Positions 30,045 through 41,461 are shown, counted from the stretch's first letter. The stretch: DNA of 64,000 nucleotides from an uncultured Alphaproteobacteria bacterium (GCA_943787445.1 CALSML010000026.1:122187-186186); one strand, 5' to 3'. Numbers and translations are program-made. Notes: generated by a model not told the origin, from the sequence alone.

Positions 30045-31292
30045 TGTGAACGATACCGTTGAATCAATCGCCAATGGCGGACGTCGCCTGCGGCACTGGC
30101 GATCGAAGCGAACTCGAAGGCTCGCGGATCCGTCAAGGTCGCGGAAAGCAACATCGGCCGCGACGACGTGATCCCGCTCTGGTTCGGTGAGCCGGACCTG
30201 CCGACGCCCGGACTACATCAAGCAGGCGGCGCAGTGCAGGCATTGGCTCGAGGACGATCATGTCTTCTATGCGCAGAACCGCGGCATTCCGCCCCTGCGC
30301 GAGACCATTGCGGCCTATTCGACGCAAGCTGATCGGGCCGGCGATTGATCGGTGTCGACCGGATCACCGCGACCGTGCCTCCGGGATGGCGGCGATCATG
30401 CTCGTCCTCCCAGGTCGCTGGTCGATGCACTGGCGACAATGTTCGTGGTCGTCGGGCCGCTCTGGCCGAATCGTGCACGGGCACCGTGTGCAGTCATGGG
30501 CGGGGAGGCCCGCTCGGCTCCCCTGAAACCGCGCTGACGAACGGCGGCCAGTGGCATCTCGACCTCGACTGACGTCGCCGCAACGCAGTGCGACGAGCGC
30601 ACCCGCGCCGTGTTCTGTCAATTCGCCGGGCAATCCCGACCGGCTGGGTCATGGAGCAGTGACCAGCAGCGCGAGTTGCTGGCGTTCTGCGCCGCGAGCG
30701 CGGGCGTCTACCTGGTCTCCGACGAGGTCTATGTCCGGCTGATCTACGACCGGCCGCGCGCGCCGTCCTTTCTGGATATCGCCGAGCACCTGAGGACCGC
30801 GTGATCGTCGTCAACAGCTTCTCGAAGTCCTGGTCGATGACCGGCTGGCGGCTCGGCTGGCTGACCCATCCGGCCGGACCTCGGGCCGGATTTTCTCCAA
30901 GCTCAACGAGTTCAACATCGCCTCGCCCACCACCTTTGTGCAGCATGCCGGCGTGGCCGCGATGCGCGACGGCGAGCCCTTCAGTGCGCGAGATGGTCGA
31001 CCGCTACCGCCGCAACCGGGACCTCGTGTTCCAGCGCCTGGCCGCGCATGCCGCGGGTGACCCTCGCCGCGCCCGGAGGGCGCGTTTTATGCCTTCTTCG
31101 CCGTGGACGGGCATGACGGACAGCGTCGCCTATGCGCGCACAGCTGATCGCCGAGACCGGCGTGGGCATGGCGCCCGGCCGCGCCTTCGGCGAGGCCGGC
31201 GAGGGCTGGCTGCGGCTGTGCTTCGCGGCCGAGGCCTCGACGTCCTGTCGGCATGGCGCTGGACCGCCTCGAGCCGGCGCTGCTCGTAGTTT
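30045..31292 (+). CDS. PLP-dependent aminotransferase class I/II (many frameshifts)
   Basis: VIPLWFGEPDLPTP; SPGNPTGWVM; YLVSDEVYVRLIYD; NSFSKSWSMTGWRLGWL. Confidence 0.8.
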
Positions 31293-31317
31293 GGCGCGGG
31301 TCGAGGGAGAGGCGTCG

Positions 31318-32331
31318 ATGAAGGTGGTGATCACCGGCGGCACCGGGAATGCTGGGCCGGCAGGCTGGCGCTCCGGATCCTGGCCGCCGCCCGAGCTGTG
31401 CAGGCCCGGACGGCAGGCCGAGACGGCGATGTCGACAAGCTGGTTCTGTTCGACGCGTTCGATCCCGTCGAGCCGCCGCCCGACGATCCCGCGCGTCGAA
31501 GTCGTCACCGGGGATATCTGCGATCCGGGCCACCGTCGACGCGCTGATCGATGGCGCGACGGATTCGGTCTTCCATTTCGCGGCCGTCGTCAGCGGCGGC
31601 GCGGAGGCCGATTTCGACCTCGGCTATGCGGTCAATCTCGACGGCGGGCGCAACGTGCTCGAGGCGTGCACGGCACGTACCGGGCGTTGCCCCAAGATCG
31701 TTTTCACCAGTTCGCTGGCGGTCTATGGCGGCGAGCGGCTCGGTCGATGATTCCACCGCCCTGACCCCCCAGACCTCCTACGGCACCCAGAAGGCCATCG
31801 GCGAGCTGCTGGTCAACGACTACACCCGCAAGGGGTTTCGTCGACGGCCGGACCCTGCGCCTGCCGACCATCGTGGTGCGCCCGGGCAAGCCCAATGCGG
31901 CGGCGTCGGGCTTTCGCCAGTTCGATCCTCCGCGAGCCCCTCCAGGGCGACGACGGTGAGCAACCCCGTGACGCCCGGAAACCCGGATGCTGATCCTGTC
32001 CCCGCCAGCGCGCCGTGCAGGCCTTCGTCGACGTCCACAATGCGGATGGCGCGGCCCTCGGCCCCAACCGGGCCGTGATGATGAACGGCATTGTCCCCGA
32101 CCATCGCGAGACATGCTCGACGCGTTTGCGCCGCTATCGCGGGCGACGCGGTCGCGGACCGGGTGCGTTCGGATGCGCCCGACGCGCTGGTGCAGGCCAT
32201 CGTCGATGCCTGGGCCTGGTTCTGCCGACGGCGCCCGGGCCCGCGCCCTGCGGCATGGAGCCCGACGCCTCGGTCTCGGAGATCATCGAAAACTTCATCG
32301 CCGGCGCGTTGGGTGGCAAGTTCGCCGGCTA
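31318..32331 (+). CDS. NAD-dependent epimerase/dehydratase family protein, D-erythronate dehydrogenase-like (frameshifted)
   Basis: MKVVITGGTGN; VFHFAAVVSGGAEADFDLGYAVNLDGGRNVLEAC; YGTQKAIGELLVNDY. Confidence 0.75.
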
Positions 32332-32424
32332 GGTCGGTTTTTTAGATCCTCGTGCCGAGCTTGTCGAAGTACAAGGCGGCGGCCCTCTCCGTCGACAAGC
32401 TCCGGATGAGGGCCGATAACCAGT

Positions 32425-32954
32425 CTAGGCGTCGAATTCGAGCAGGGCCGTGATCGGCACGTCCAGATGGTCGCGCCCGCCGAGACCCGGCGAGCTCGAT
32501 GATGAAGGCGGCGGCGCGGACGTCGGCCCCCGCCTGGCGCCGCAACAGGTGCAGCGCGCCACCCGCGGTGCCCCCCGGTTGCCAGCAGGTCATCGAGGAT
32601 GACGACCTTCTGGCCGGGGGCTTGATGGCGTCCGCCTGCAGCTCGACCGTGTCGGAGCCGTATTCCAGGTCGTAGGTGTAGCGACGATCGTCTCGCCGGG
32701 CAGCTTGCCCGTGCTTGCGCAGCCATCGCGAAACCGCAGCCCAGCTGCAAGGCCAGCGGGGCTGCCGACCAGGAACCCCCGGCTTTCGATGCCCGCCATG
32801 CATATCGGGCTCGTGCTGGCGTATGGCGACCGCGAGCAGGTCCACCGTGTGGCGCCAGGCCTGCGCATGCGCCAGCAGGGTCGAGATGTCGTAGAACAGG
32901 ATTCCCGGTTTCGGGAAGATCCGGGATCGTGCGAATGTGCTCGGCGATGTCCAT
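32425..32954 (-). CDS. apt: adenine phosphoribosyltransferase (frameshifted)
   Basis: MDIAEHIRTIPD; GIESRGFLVGSPAGLAAGL; YDLEYGSDTVELQADAIKP; VVILDDLLATGG; TALLEFDA*. Confidence 0.85.
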
Positions 32955-33199
32955 GTTCAGCCGTTCCGCGCTGGCGGAGTTCGTGCCGCGATCGATGGGC
33001 GTAAAATCGCGCCGGATGCTAACCGGCGTCGCGGCGTTGTCACAATCGGCCGGCTGAGGACAGCCACATCACACACGGCGAAGATTGAATCGTTCGATTC
33101 GCGCTTGTACAGGAACCATGAAACGCTTGTTTCATAGCATCGAGGGGACGACTCAACTGTTGCAGAGTCTCAACAGGGTCAAAAGAACGGGGAGCCGAC

Positions 33200-34180
33200 G
33201 CCGTGGACTCGGGACCACGACCACATTTCCTGACGGCCTGTGAGACAGATTCTGGCTCGGATCTGCAGCAGGTCTATCCCAGGCTCAGCCCGCAGTTGCG
33301 CCGCGCCGCGCACTTCCTGATCGACCGGCCCGGACGAGATCGCCTTCACCTCCATGCGCCAGCTGGCCGACCGCGCCGGCGTGCAGCCCGCGACCATGGT
33401 GCGCCTGGCGCAGGCGCATCGGCTTTGACGGTTATGAAGTCCCTGCGCGAGCCCTTCCGCGACGCCCTGCGCCGAGCAGCCCGCGGGGTTCGGGCAGCGC
33501 GCCCGCAACCTCCTGGCCCGCACCGGCCGCCGCCGTGAGTGGCCGGGCGCTGGCCCAACTTGGCCACCGAAATGGTCGCCGCCGACCGGGACAATTCATC
33601 GCCCTCAGCCTGGAGGCGATCGGCTCGGACGAACTGGCCGACTGCCGCCAAGGCTCTCGCAGGATGCCCGCCGGCGCATCTATCTCGTCGGCCAGCGCAG
33701 CCTGTTCCCCGCCGCCTTCTATGTGCACTACGCCTGCTCCATGTTCCGGGAGGATCATGGTCCTGCTCGACGGCAGCGGCGGCACCTTCGCCGATCGGGC
33801 TGCGCGGCATTTCACCCGAAGAAGACGCGATCCTGGTCTTCTCCTTCGAGCCCTATTCGCGCGGCGACCATCGAGGCCGCCCGAGTATCGCGGCCGCCCG
33901 CGGCGCGACGGTCGTCGCCGTGACGGACAGCCTGGTCTCGCCGCTGGCTCGTCCCTGACCCGGCACCTGCTGCTGGTCGGCACGGACACGTCCGGCGCTG
34001 TTCCAGCTCGGTCGTCCCGGTCCATCACGCATCGCCCAGGTGCTGGTTGCGCAGATCCTCGCCCAGGGCGGCCAGGCGGCGCTCAGCCAGCGTCGACCGA
34101 AAGCGAGGACTTCAGCTCGAAGGCCTTCGGTGCCTATTGGACCGAGGCCGATCGGAGTGCACACGGTCGCCTTTTTGTCG
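33200..34180 (+). CDS. MurR/RpiR-family transcriptional regulator (frameshifted; approximate bounds)
   Basis: LSPQLRRAAHFLIDRP.EIAFTSMRQLADRAGVQPATMVRLAQA.GFDGY then SIS-like RIYLVGQRSLFPAAFYVHYACSM. Confidence 0.75.
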
Positions 34181-34336
34181 GACACGGATCGACGGCGGGA
34201 TATGACGATGCCCGTGCGCTTGCCGCTTTGAAGGACGCTGGCGCCGTTCGATCGGACCCGACGGAACAGCGGCGGCTCCTGATATGGGCAAGTCCGTGGC
34301 CGATTCCCCGTGCGCGCGGACTCTGACCTCGCGCGC

Positions 34337-35520
34337 CACAGACGCGGAAGTGCTGCACCGTCACGCCCACAGTCGAGCTGCCGGTCGCGGCATGGCGGGC
34401 GACGGCCCCTATGTCATCGACACGGGACCGGCAAGCGCTATCTGGACGCCTCGTGGCGGCGCGGCGGTGTCCGGCCTTGGGTCACAGCGATCAGCGATGT
34501 GATCAGCAGCGGTCCAGGCGCCAGAGTCGGCACAGATGCCCTTCGCCCATACCGCCTTCTTCACCAATGAGCCCATGGAAGCCGCTCGCCGACGCTGATG
34601 GTCGCCGGTGCGCCGGACGGGCCTGGACCGGGTCTACTTCACGTCCGGCGGCTCCGAGGCCGTCGAGGCCGCGCTGAAGATGGCGCGTCAGTTTTTCGTG
34701 GAGATCGGAGAGCCTGACCGTTCGGTCTTTATCGCCAGGCGCCAGTCCTATCATGGCAATACCCTTGGCGCTCTGGCTGTGGGTGGCAATGAATGGCGTC
34801 GGGCATCCTTCCGCGACATCATGGCCGAGTCCCGTCATGTTTCGCCTTGCTATGCCTATCTCGAGAAATTGGAGGGCGAGTCCGACGATGCCTTCGGGAC
34901 ACGGCTTGCTGAGGAACTGGATGCGGAAATTCAGGCCGCCGGACCGGAGCGTGTGATCGGTTTTGTGACCGAAACGGTGGTGGGTGCCACATCAGGTGGT
35001 GTGGAGCCCGTCGCGGGGTATTTTCAAAAAATCCGGGAGGTCTGTGACCGATACGGGGTGTTGCTGATCCTCGACGAAATCATGTGTGGTCTGGGCCGTA
35101 TCGGCACACTTTATGCCTTCGAGCAGGATGGTGTGGTGCCCGATATCGTGACTGTTGCGAAGGGGCTCGTAGCCGGGTATCAGCCCATCGGCGCGGTTCT
35201 GATGGCCGAGAAGATTTTCCGAGCCTTTTATGACGGTTCGGGTTTTTTTCAGCATGGACACACCTTCATCGGTCACGCGACGGCCTGCGCGGCGGGCCTC
35301 GTGGTATAGCAAAAGCTGCAATCTGCGGAAACTCAGGCCCGGGTCCGCGAACTGGGGACATTGCTCGATGCCGGTCTGCAGGATCGCTTCGGCAATCACC
35401 CCCATGTGGGTGAGATGCGCGGCCGGACCTTCTTTCGTGGGATCGAACTGGTCGAGGACCGATCCACCAAGAAACCCTTCGACCCTGGTTTGAAGCTGCA
35501 TGCACGGATCAAGTCCGAAG
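34337..35520 (+). CDS. PLP-dependent aminotransferase class III, apparently missing its C-terminus (approximate start)
   Basis: VYFTSGGSEAVEAALKMARQ; GVLLILDEIMCGLGRIGTLYAFEQDGVVPDIVTVAKGL; HGHTFIGHATACAAGL. Confidence 0.85.
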
Positions 35521-36134
35521 CCATGGCCGCGGTGCCGACTGGCGGGTTCTTCCGCAGTGTTCCCAGCCTCGATTCACCGGACCTGCAGCATCACATCGTG
35601 CTGTATTCGAACGGCGGCGCCGCGGGTAAGCATGGTTCGACCCTGCACGAATTCTCCGGCCTGTCGGCGACGACCATCATGCTGCGCCCCGAGAGCCTCG
35701 GGACGGTCGAGGTCGGCTCCGCAAACCCGCGCGATGCCCCGCTGATCAAGAGCCGTTATCTTGAGGCTGAACATGACCGCGTGGCGCTGATGCGCGGCGT
35801 GCGCGCGGTACGGAAGATCATGCGCCAGCCCGCCCTCGAGCCGTTCGTGGGTGACGCAATCGAACCGGGAGCGGACGTGGTCACCGACGACGACATGATC
35901 GAGTATCTCCGCAATTTTGGGAACACGGGGTTTCATCCAACGAGCACCTGCTGTAGGGGGGTGGACGAGACGGCCGTGGTCGACCCGCGGCTGCGTCTTC
36001 ACGGTTTCGAGGGGCTGCGTGTGGTGGATGCCTCAGTGATGCCATCGATCACCTCGGGCAACACGAACGCGCCCACCATCATGATCGCGGAAAAGGCCGC
36101 CGACATGATCCGGGAGGATGCACGCATCTCCTGA
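35521..36134 (+). pseudogene. GMC oxidoreductase (choline dehydrogenase-like) C-terminal domain, in frame with the preceding aminotransferase
   Basis: TIMLRPESLGTVEVGSANPRDAPLIKSRYL; VVDPRLRLHGFEGLRVVDASVMPSITSGNTNAPTIMIAEKAADMI. Confidence 0.8.
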
Positions 36135-36173
36135 ATGTCTTTGTCGTTGGAGCGATTGCAAAGCCGCGCCCGG

Positions 36174-36336
36174 CGTTGTATGAAACCCGCCGTCGGGAAG
36201 TAGCTCAGCCTGGTAGAGCACTACGTTCGGGACGTAGGGGCCGGAGGTTCAAATCCTCTCTTCCCGACCAGAATTTTCCTTATCCCTAAATCGAGATGGT
36301 GCGCGGTGCCGTGGCGTTGTGTGGGCGTCCGTATTC
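36174..36336. repeat. left 163-bp direct repeat (att-like) of tRNA-Pro island
   Basis: Identical to 43716-43878 except t36300/c43842. Confidence 0.9.
36194..36270 (+). tRNA. tRNA-Pro(CGG), copy 1
   Basis: 77 nt cgggaag...cttcccgACCA, anticodon stem ctacg-ttCGGga-cgtag, T-loop ggttcaaatcc. Confidence 0.93.
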
Positions 36337-36502
36337 GGCCAGTTCTTCCCACTCGTTGTTGGAATCACAGCGACTTTCCGTGGGTGAACGAGTTGGCTAC
36401 GGCGGCGTCAGGAAGCCGTGAATTTTGATAAGAGGTTAGGCGATTCTAGTGGTCGTTTAACAGGTTAGAAAACAGTCCAGCCTCCCTGCTTGTACCACTC
36501 CT

Positions 36503-37488
36503 GTGCCACAGGAGATGGATTTGGCATCAATAATGAAACGTAACGGGCGATATACGGCCCGTATTCGGCGTCAGGGTACGCCGTTGCAGACCAAGACCTT
36601 TGATCACCTGTCCGACGCTCGTCGTTGGGCTGCAGAGACGGAACGACAGATCGACCTTGGCCACTTAATTACAAATGACTGCACCGTCGGGCAGTTGCTC
36701 GAACGCTATGGTCGAAAGGTAACGCCAACCAAGCGTGGCTTTTATGTTGAGAAGTACATTGTCTCCCGGCTTAGACGCACATGGTTGTCTAATATCTGGT
36801 TGTCGAAACTGAACTCTGGCCATCTGGCCCGGTACCGCGATGAGCGGCTCAAAGAGGTTGGTGCATCCGCCTGTAACCGAGACCTCTCGATCATCAGCCA
36901 CGCCATCCGCATTGCGACGTCGGAGTGGGGCTTCAATTTGCCCGGTAACTCCGCACTTAACCTCCGGAAACCGACACAGCCAAAGGGTCGAACCCGAAGA
37001 CTGGAGGGCGATGAAGAGGCACGGCTGATGGTGTCGTGTCAGGCCTCATCGAACCCTTACCTTCAGCCGCTGGTTGTCCTCGCCATTGAGACGGCGATGC
37101 GCAGAGGTGAGTTACTCGGTCTTCGCTGGGAGCATGTCCAGCTCGACAAAAGCTACGTCATCTGCCCATGACCAAGAATGGTGACAGCAGGGATGTCCCG
37201 TTGTCGCCATTGGCACGACAAACCATCGAGGCGCTGCCAAGGAGCCTGACTGGTGTCGTCATACCGGTCCACCCCGAGGCACTAAAGGGCCTTTGGAACA
37301 GAGCAACCCGAAGGGCAGACATCATGGACCTTCGGTTCCATGACCTCAGACATGAAGCGACAACACGGTTCTTCGAGAAGGGTCTCGGCGTAATGGAGGT
37401 GGCAGCAATCACCGGTCACAAGGATCTCAGAATGCTGCAGCGGTACGTCCAGTTGCGACCCCAGGACCTTGCCCGGAAGTTAGCCTGA
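36503..37488 (+). CDS. phage-type tyrosine recombinase/integrase (one frameshift ~37165)
   Basis: AMRRGELLGLRWEHV; LRFHDLRHEATTRFFEKGL; ITGHKDLRMLQRYVQL. Confidence 0.9.
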
Positions 37489-37662
37489 CCGCGTCACACT
37501 CATGCCCGATTCCGTCTTTAGATTTAGACGCTAAACGACAATGACCCTGCCACCGGGGCCGCAGATGCGGGTGGGTGGATGCGGATTAGACGGTGAGTGC
37601 CGCAGTCGAAAAACCCCCGTCACAATATGGCGGTTTTCTCCTTTAGCCGCGCGATTTGACAG

Positions 37663-38105
37663 CTAATTCAGGCTCCCGCGAGGCATCGTCTCCGGGGGCC
37701 TTTCCTTTTGGACGGTGCCAATCACGTCCAGGTAATGGGCGATCTGTCGGTCGATTTCATCAGGATCGAGGTTGCGAACCTCCACTCGTCTGGCAGGTTC
37801 TAGGTTCTGCAGTCGCCCCAGAGTTGCCAATGCATTGTGAGCCACGGCAAGGCTCCCCGAGGCGACCGACATCCTGTAAAGGCCGATCAGTTCCTCGACC
37901 ACATCGAAGTTCTTCAGTCGCCCTCAGGACGGCGTCACGGTGGGTCTGGACGATGTTCTGCACCTCAGGGACCTTCAGCAGATCACAGGCCCGTCTTGGC
38001 GGCGCTGGTGTGGCTGTATCCGGCCTGTATCGCAGCAGCCCGACCGTTGCCGCCACACGCGACGTAGGCGTGGGCAAACCGGGTTTGTTTTTCGTTGAGT
38101 GGCAT
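37663..38105 (-). CDS. phage small terminase-like protein (two frameshifts)
   Basis: Reverse strand MPLNEKQTRFAHAYVACGGNGRAAAIQAGYSHTSAAKTG..LLKVPEVQNIVQTHRDAVLRATEE..VVEELIGLYRMSVASGSLAVAHNALATLGRL. Confidence 0.7.
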
Positions 38106-38302
38106 CGACAATCTCCCTGATCGTTGAAGGGATATTGTCTGTCATGCAGGGTAGTTTCCCCAGCCAATATCACTCCTTTTTATCAACCCAATAACCATCC
38201 ACTTTTCTTCTATTTGCTCCCGGTCCATCATAAGTAGTGCGGGGAGGGGGGCTAGGTTCTTCATTCTGATCTTTTACTTCAACCAAATATCCATTTACTT
38301 TT

Positions 38303-38614
38303 TTAAATTTTTTTATCTTCATTAGAAATTTTAGGTTCAGTTTTTTCTGGAGAATTAATGCTTTCGGATTCTTGCATCAGAGCAAATTCGGACCGCAAGT
38401 CCAAGAGCCGACGTATCCTCTGTTTTGGATAAATGGATTCAGCCTTCTCTTTATTACCTTCAGCTATTTCGTTTGCTCTTAAACTCGCAACACCATCAAC
38501 AAAACCCTCTTCCAATTCATCAGCCACTATCTGATATAATTGGTCTTCAGCGAGACGTTCGGAAAGTTTCTCTATTGATTTAAGAATTTTTCGGTCACGT
38601 CTGTTCATCATCAA
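38303..38614 (-). CDS. hypothetical island protein
   Basis: 103-aa charged ORF in AT-rich segment. Confidence 0.5.
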   Translation of the reverse strand: MMMNRRDRKILKSIEKLSERLAEDQLYQIVADELEEGFVDGVASLRANEIAEGNKEKAESIYPKQRIRRLLDLRSEFALMQESESINSPEKTEPKISNEDKKI

Positions 38615-38636
38615 ACCCTAAATAAAGAAAGCCATG

Positions 38637-38822
38637 TCAGCGAAGCGCCTCGACCTGACGCTGCATCGTCGGGGTCACCGACAATTCCCGCTTCTGGTCT
38701 GAGGCCATCTTCTGGGCTGTTGCACGAGAGACCCAGCAACCAACCAGATGCGTTGTCTTGGTGATCAGGTCTGCCATGTCACGACGCGACCTCACTCTTG
38801 AATAAGGCTGGGGCAGCTTCAC
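38637..38822 (-). CDS. hypothetical small island protein (possible fragment)
   Basis: 61-aa ORF. Confidence 0.3.
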   Translation of the reverse strand: MKLPQPYSRVRSRRDMADLITKTTHLVGCWVSRATAQKMASDQKRELSVTPTMQRQVEALR

Positions 38823-39155
38823 ACCGTTCGTATCGACAAAGGCACGGGCGGTCGATGACTTAATCCCGAATTTGTTGCATTTAAATTCCCCGGTATTCGC
38901 TTCTTACTACTATTCTTTTTTTCACCCATAATGTGAATTTCCCAAGGAATATCCAGTTGAAAATAGTAACAAACAGAACAACAGCGATCATAATAAAACA
39001 CTCCAAACAGCTGCCCAAATGGCGATGGGCTTGGAGCTGCAAACGTAAATGCGAACATTATTGTAATAATAGCTATTGCTATGATGCCGATCACAGAAAT
39101 TAGGCGGCTTATTCGGAATAAAAACTCTTTCATTCTTTCTATACTCCTCTGGGTA

Positions 39156-39973
39156 TCAACATCCCTTGTAGTTTCGCGCCAGACACTCTCGCGAAAGTCG
39201 CTGCGCCTCCGCGATCTGTTCACGGGTCATCAGCTTGGCAACGATGTCTTTGTTGTTCTTGGCTTTCTCAATTCCCTGCGCTGCCGACAAGTTCCACCAC
39301 ATGTAGGCGGCAACAAGGTCTTCGGGGACTCCCCGGCCATTAGCGTACATAATCCCAAGGTTGGTCTGGGCTTTGGCATCGCCCTGCTCGGCGGCCAGTC
39401 GATACCAACGGACAGCCTCGGTGTCGTCTTCGGGGACACCCCGGCCATTGGAGTACATGAAACCGAGATTGTACTGGGCATCGGCATCGCCCTGCTCGGC
39501 GGCCAGTCGATACCAACGGACAGCCTCGGTGTCGTCTTCGGGGACACCCTGGCCATCATCGTACTTTAAACCGAGGTTGAACTGGGCTGAGGCATCGCCC
39601 TGCTCGGCGGCCAGTCGATACCAACGGACAGCCTCGGTGTCGTCTTCGGGGACACCCTGGCCATCATCGTACTTTAAACCGAGGTTGAACTGGGCTGAGG
39701 CATGGCCCTGCTCGGCGGCCAGTCGATACCAACGGACAGCCTCGGTGTCGTCTTCGGGGACACCCCGGCCATTGGAGTACATGAAACCGAGATTGTACTG
39801 GGCTGAGGCAAGGCCCTGTTCAGCTAACGGTCGCCACTTCGCGCAAGGCCGCGGCGTAGTTACCTCGGTTATATGCGTCGACGCCCTTCTGAAAATCCTG
39901 TGCTGTCGCTGGAGGAGCGATGGCGGCGAGTGACAAACGCGATGGCTATGAAGATGGGGCGTAGTGGGTTCAT
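39156..39973 (-). CDS. exported Sel1-repeat protein with near-identical repeats (N-terminus frameshifted)
   Basis: Five YSNGRGVPEDDTEAVRWYRLAAEQGDA.AQ.NLG-type units; N-term MNPLRPIFIAIAFV...; LREWRPLAEQGLASAQYNLG after frame correction. Confidence 0.8.
39345..39820. repeat. tandem 108-bp repeats within the Sel1 gene
   Basis: gccctgctcggcggccagtcgataccaacggacagcctcggtgtcgtcttcggggacacc recurs at 39381, 39489, 39597, 39705. Confidence 0.9.
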
Positions 39974-40053
39974 GACGTTAGCCTAGCTTACCCAAATCCA
40001 CTTCTGAAACACCTTTCCCCATCGTAAAATTGGGGGATAGAAGGAGCATCGGC

Positions 40054-40437
40054 ATGGCAATTCAGATAAGTACGAACGACATCGACAAGGACGGGTTCTT
40101 CACCACCACATTCACCGGGGACGACACAGGACAACGACTGAAGGGTCGGATCAGCTGTCCGCGGCAGGGTCGGCCGGTTGTCGATTACTTTTACGTGTCG
40201 GTAACCGACCCCGGGGTAGCGACAACCACGACGGACTTCATCAGGGACCGTGATGGGGTGGTGGTTTACCTGAGTGGAGATGTCTTCAGACGGTTCTTCC
40301 ACCAGATGACGTCGGCAATCAGCGGGTCCTCGGACAGCTTCGAGGACTTCATCTGTGGTGTCGTTGCCGACAAATCATTGCCGAAGCAGACACGGGTCGA
40401 CTTCGTATCGAAGCAGTGGTTTTGGGCCTCTCAATAA
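40054..40437 (+). CDS. hypothetical island protein
   Basis: ORF MAIQISTNDIDKDGFFTTTFTGDDTGQRL... Confidence 0.55.
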   Translation: MAIQISTNDIDKDGFFTTTFTGDDTGQRLKGRISCPRQGRPVVDYFYVSVTDPGVATTTTDFIRDRDGVVVYLSGDVFRRFFHQMTSAISGSSDSFEDFICGVVADKSLPKQTRVDFVSKQWFWASQ

Positions 40438-40736
40438 CAGCATCATGTCGTTCTGATATCAAAGGGTTGCCGTTATACTTGATCGACGGGGCGGAGTTGT
40501 ATGGCGTCCATCTACTTGTTGAGTTTGCTGAGGCCTAGAATGCATAAGAAACAAACGCCTCCTGCTATTACGAACTTAACGCCAGACAACGGTTCGGTTT
40601 TCCATCCCGAAAAACGAGTGCTGCAACAAAACTAAAAAATCCCACAATCACCAAAATCCATTCCATGTTTGTTCTCCTTGGCTGCGGGGCGTTGCTTTAA
40701 GCGTTAGGCATAGTACTTAGGTTGGAAGAGGTTTTT

Positions 40737-41461
40737 ATGGCAACACGAAAACCCAAAATGGTCACGTGATGAACTCATCCTGACACTCGATTTTTATCTT
40801 CGATACAGACCCCTCCATCCCGGGCAAGGGTTCAACGCAGGTATCTGAACTCAGTGACTTTCTTAATCGTCTTCAATTGAAGCTGGGCGGAGAAACTGGC
40901 GATAAGTTCCGTAACCCCAATGGCGTCTACATGAAGCTGATGAACTTTCGTCGGTTCGATCCTACGTACGAAGGCAAGGGCTTGGAGAGGGGCGGCAAGG
41001 ACGAGGAGGTCGTTTGGAACCTCTACTCATCTAACCCCGATCACCTTCATGAACTCGCACGGGGCATCAAATCTCTTGTTGTGTCTGAAGCCCCCCGTCC
41101 CTCCCGCTGAGATCATAGGAGAGGGACGAAGAGGAGGGAGAGGAAGGCCAGATACTGACCAGAACCCATCGATACAGGGAACGAAACACGAAACTCGTAG
41201 CGCGAAAGAAGCAGCGCGTTCTGCAGGAGAAGGGAACTTTATCCTGCGAGGTATGCGGATTTGATTTCTCGTCGGCATACGGGGAACGAGGTGACGGCTT
41301 TATCGAGTGCCACCACACCAAGCCTGGTTTCGGAGCTAAGGGATGGCGAGACAACCAAGATAAATGAGTTGGCCTTGGTCTGTGCCAACTGCCACCGAAT
41401 GATTCACCGGCGCAAACCTTGGCTATCTGTTGAGGAACTTTCAGGCCTCTTATCTGATTGA
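40737..41461 (+). CDS. HNH endonuclease (frameshifts)
   Basis: MATRKPKWSRDELILTLDFYLRYRP after frame correction; CEVCGFDFSSAYG...IECHHTKPVSEL...LALVCANCHRMIHRR. Confidence 0.8.

Noticed and set aside
28500-34620. Programmed frameshifting or a pseudogene cluster
   Set aside because: Indels are scattered in unrelated genes without slippery-site/structure patterns; consensus error is the simpler explanation.
39345-39820. CRISPR-like array from regularly spaced repeats
   Set aside because: The 108-bp period equals 36 codons and lies in frame within a Sel1-repeat protein; no short repeat/unique spacer pattern and no cas genes.
40737-41461. Restriction-modification system around the HNH gene
   Set aside because: No methyltransferase or specificity gene found on either strand of the island.
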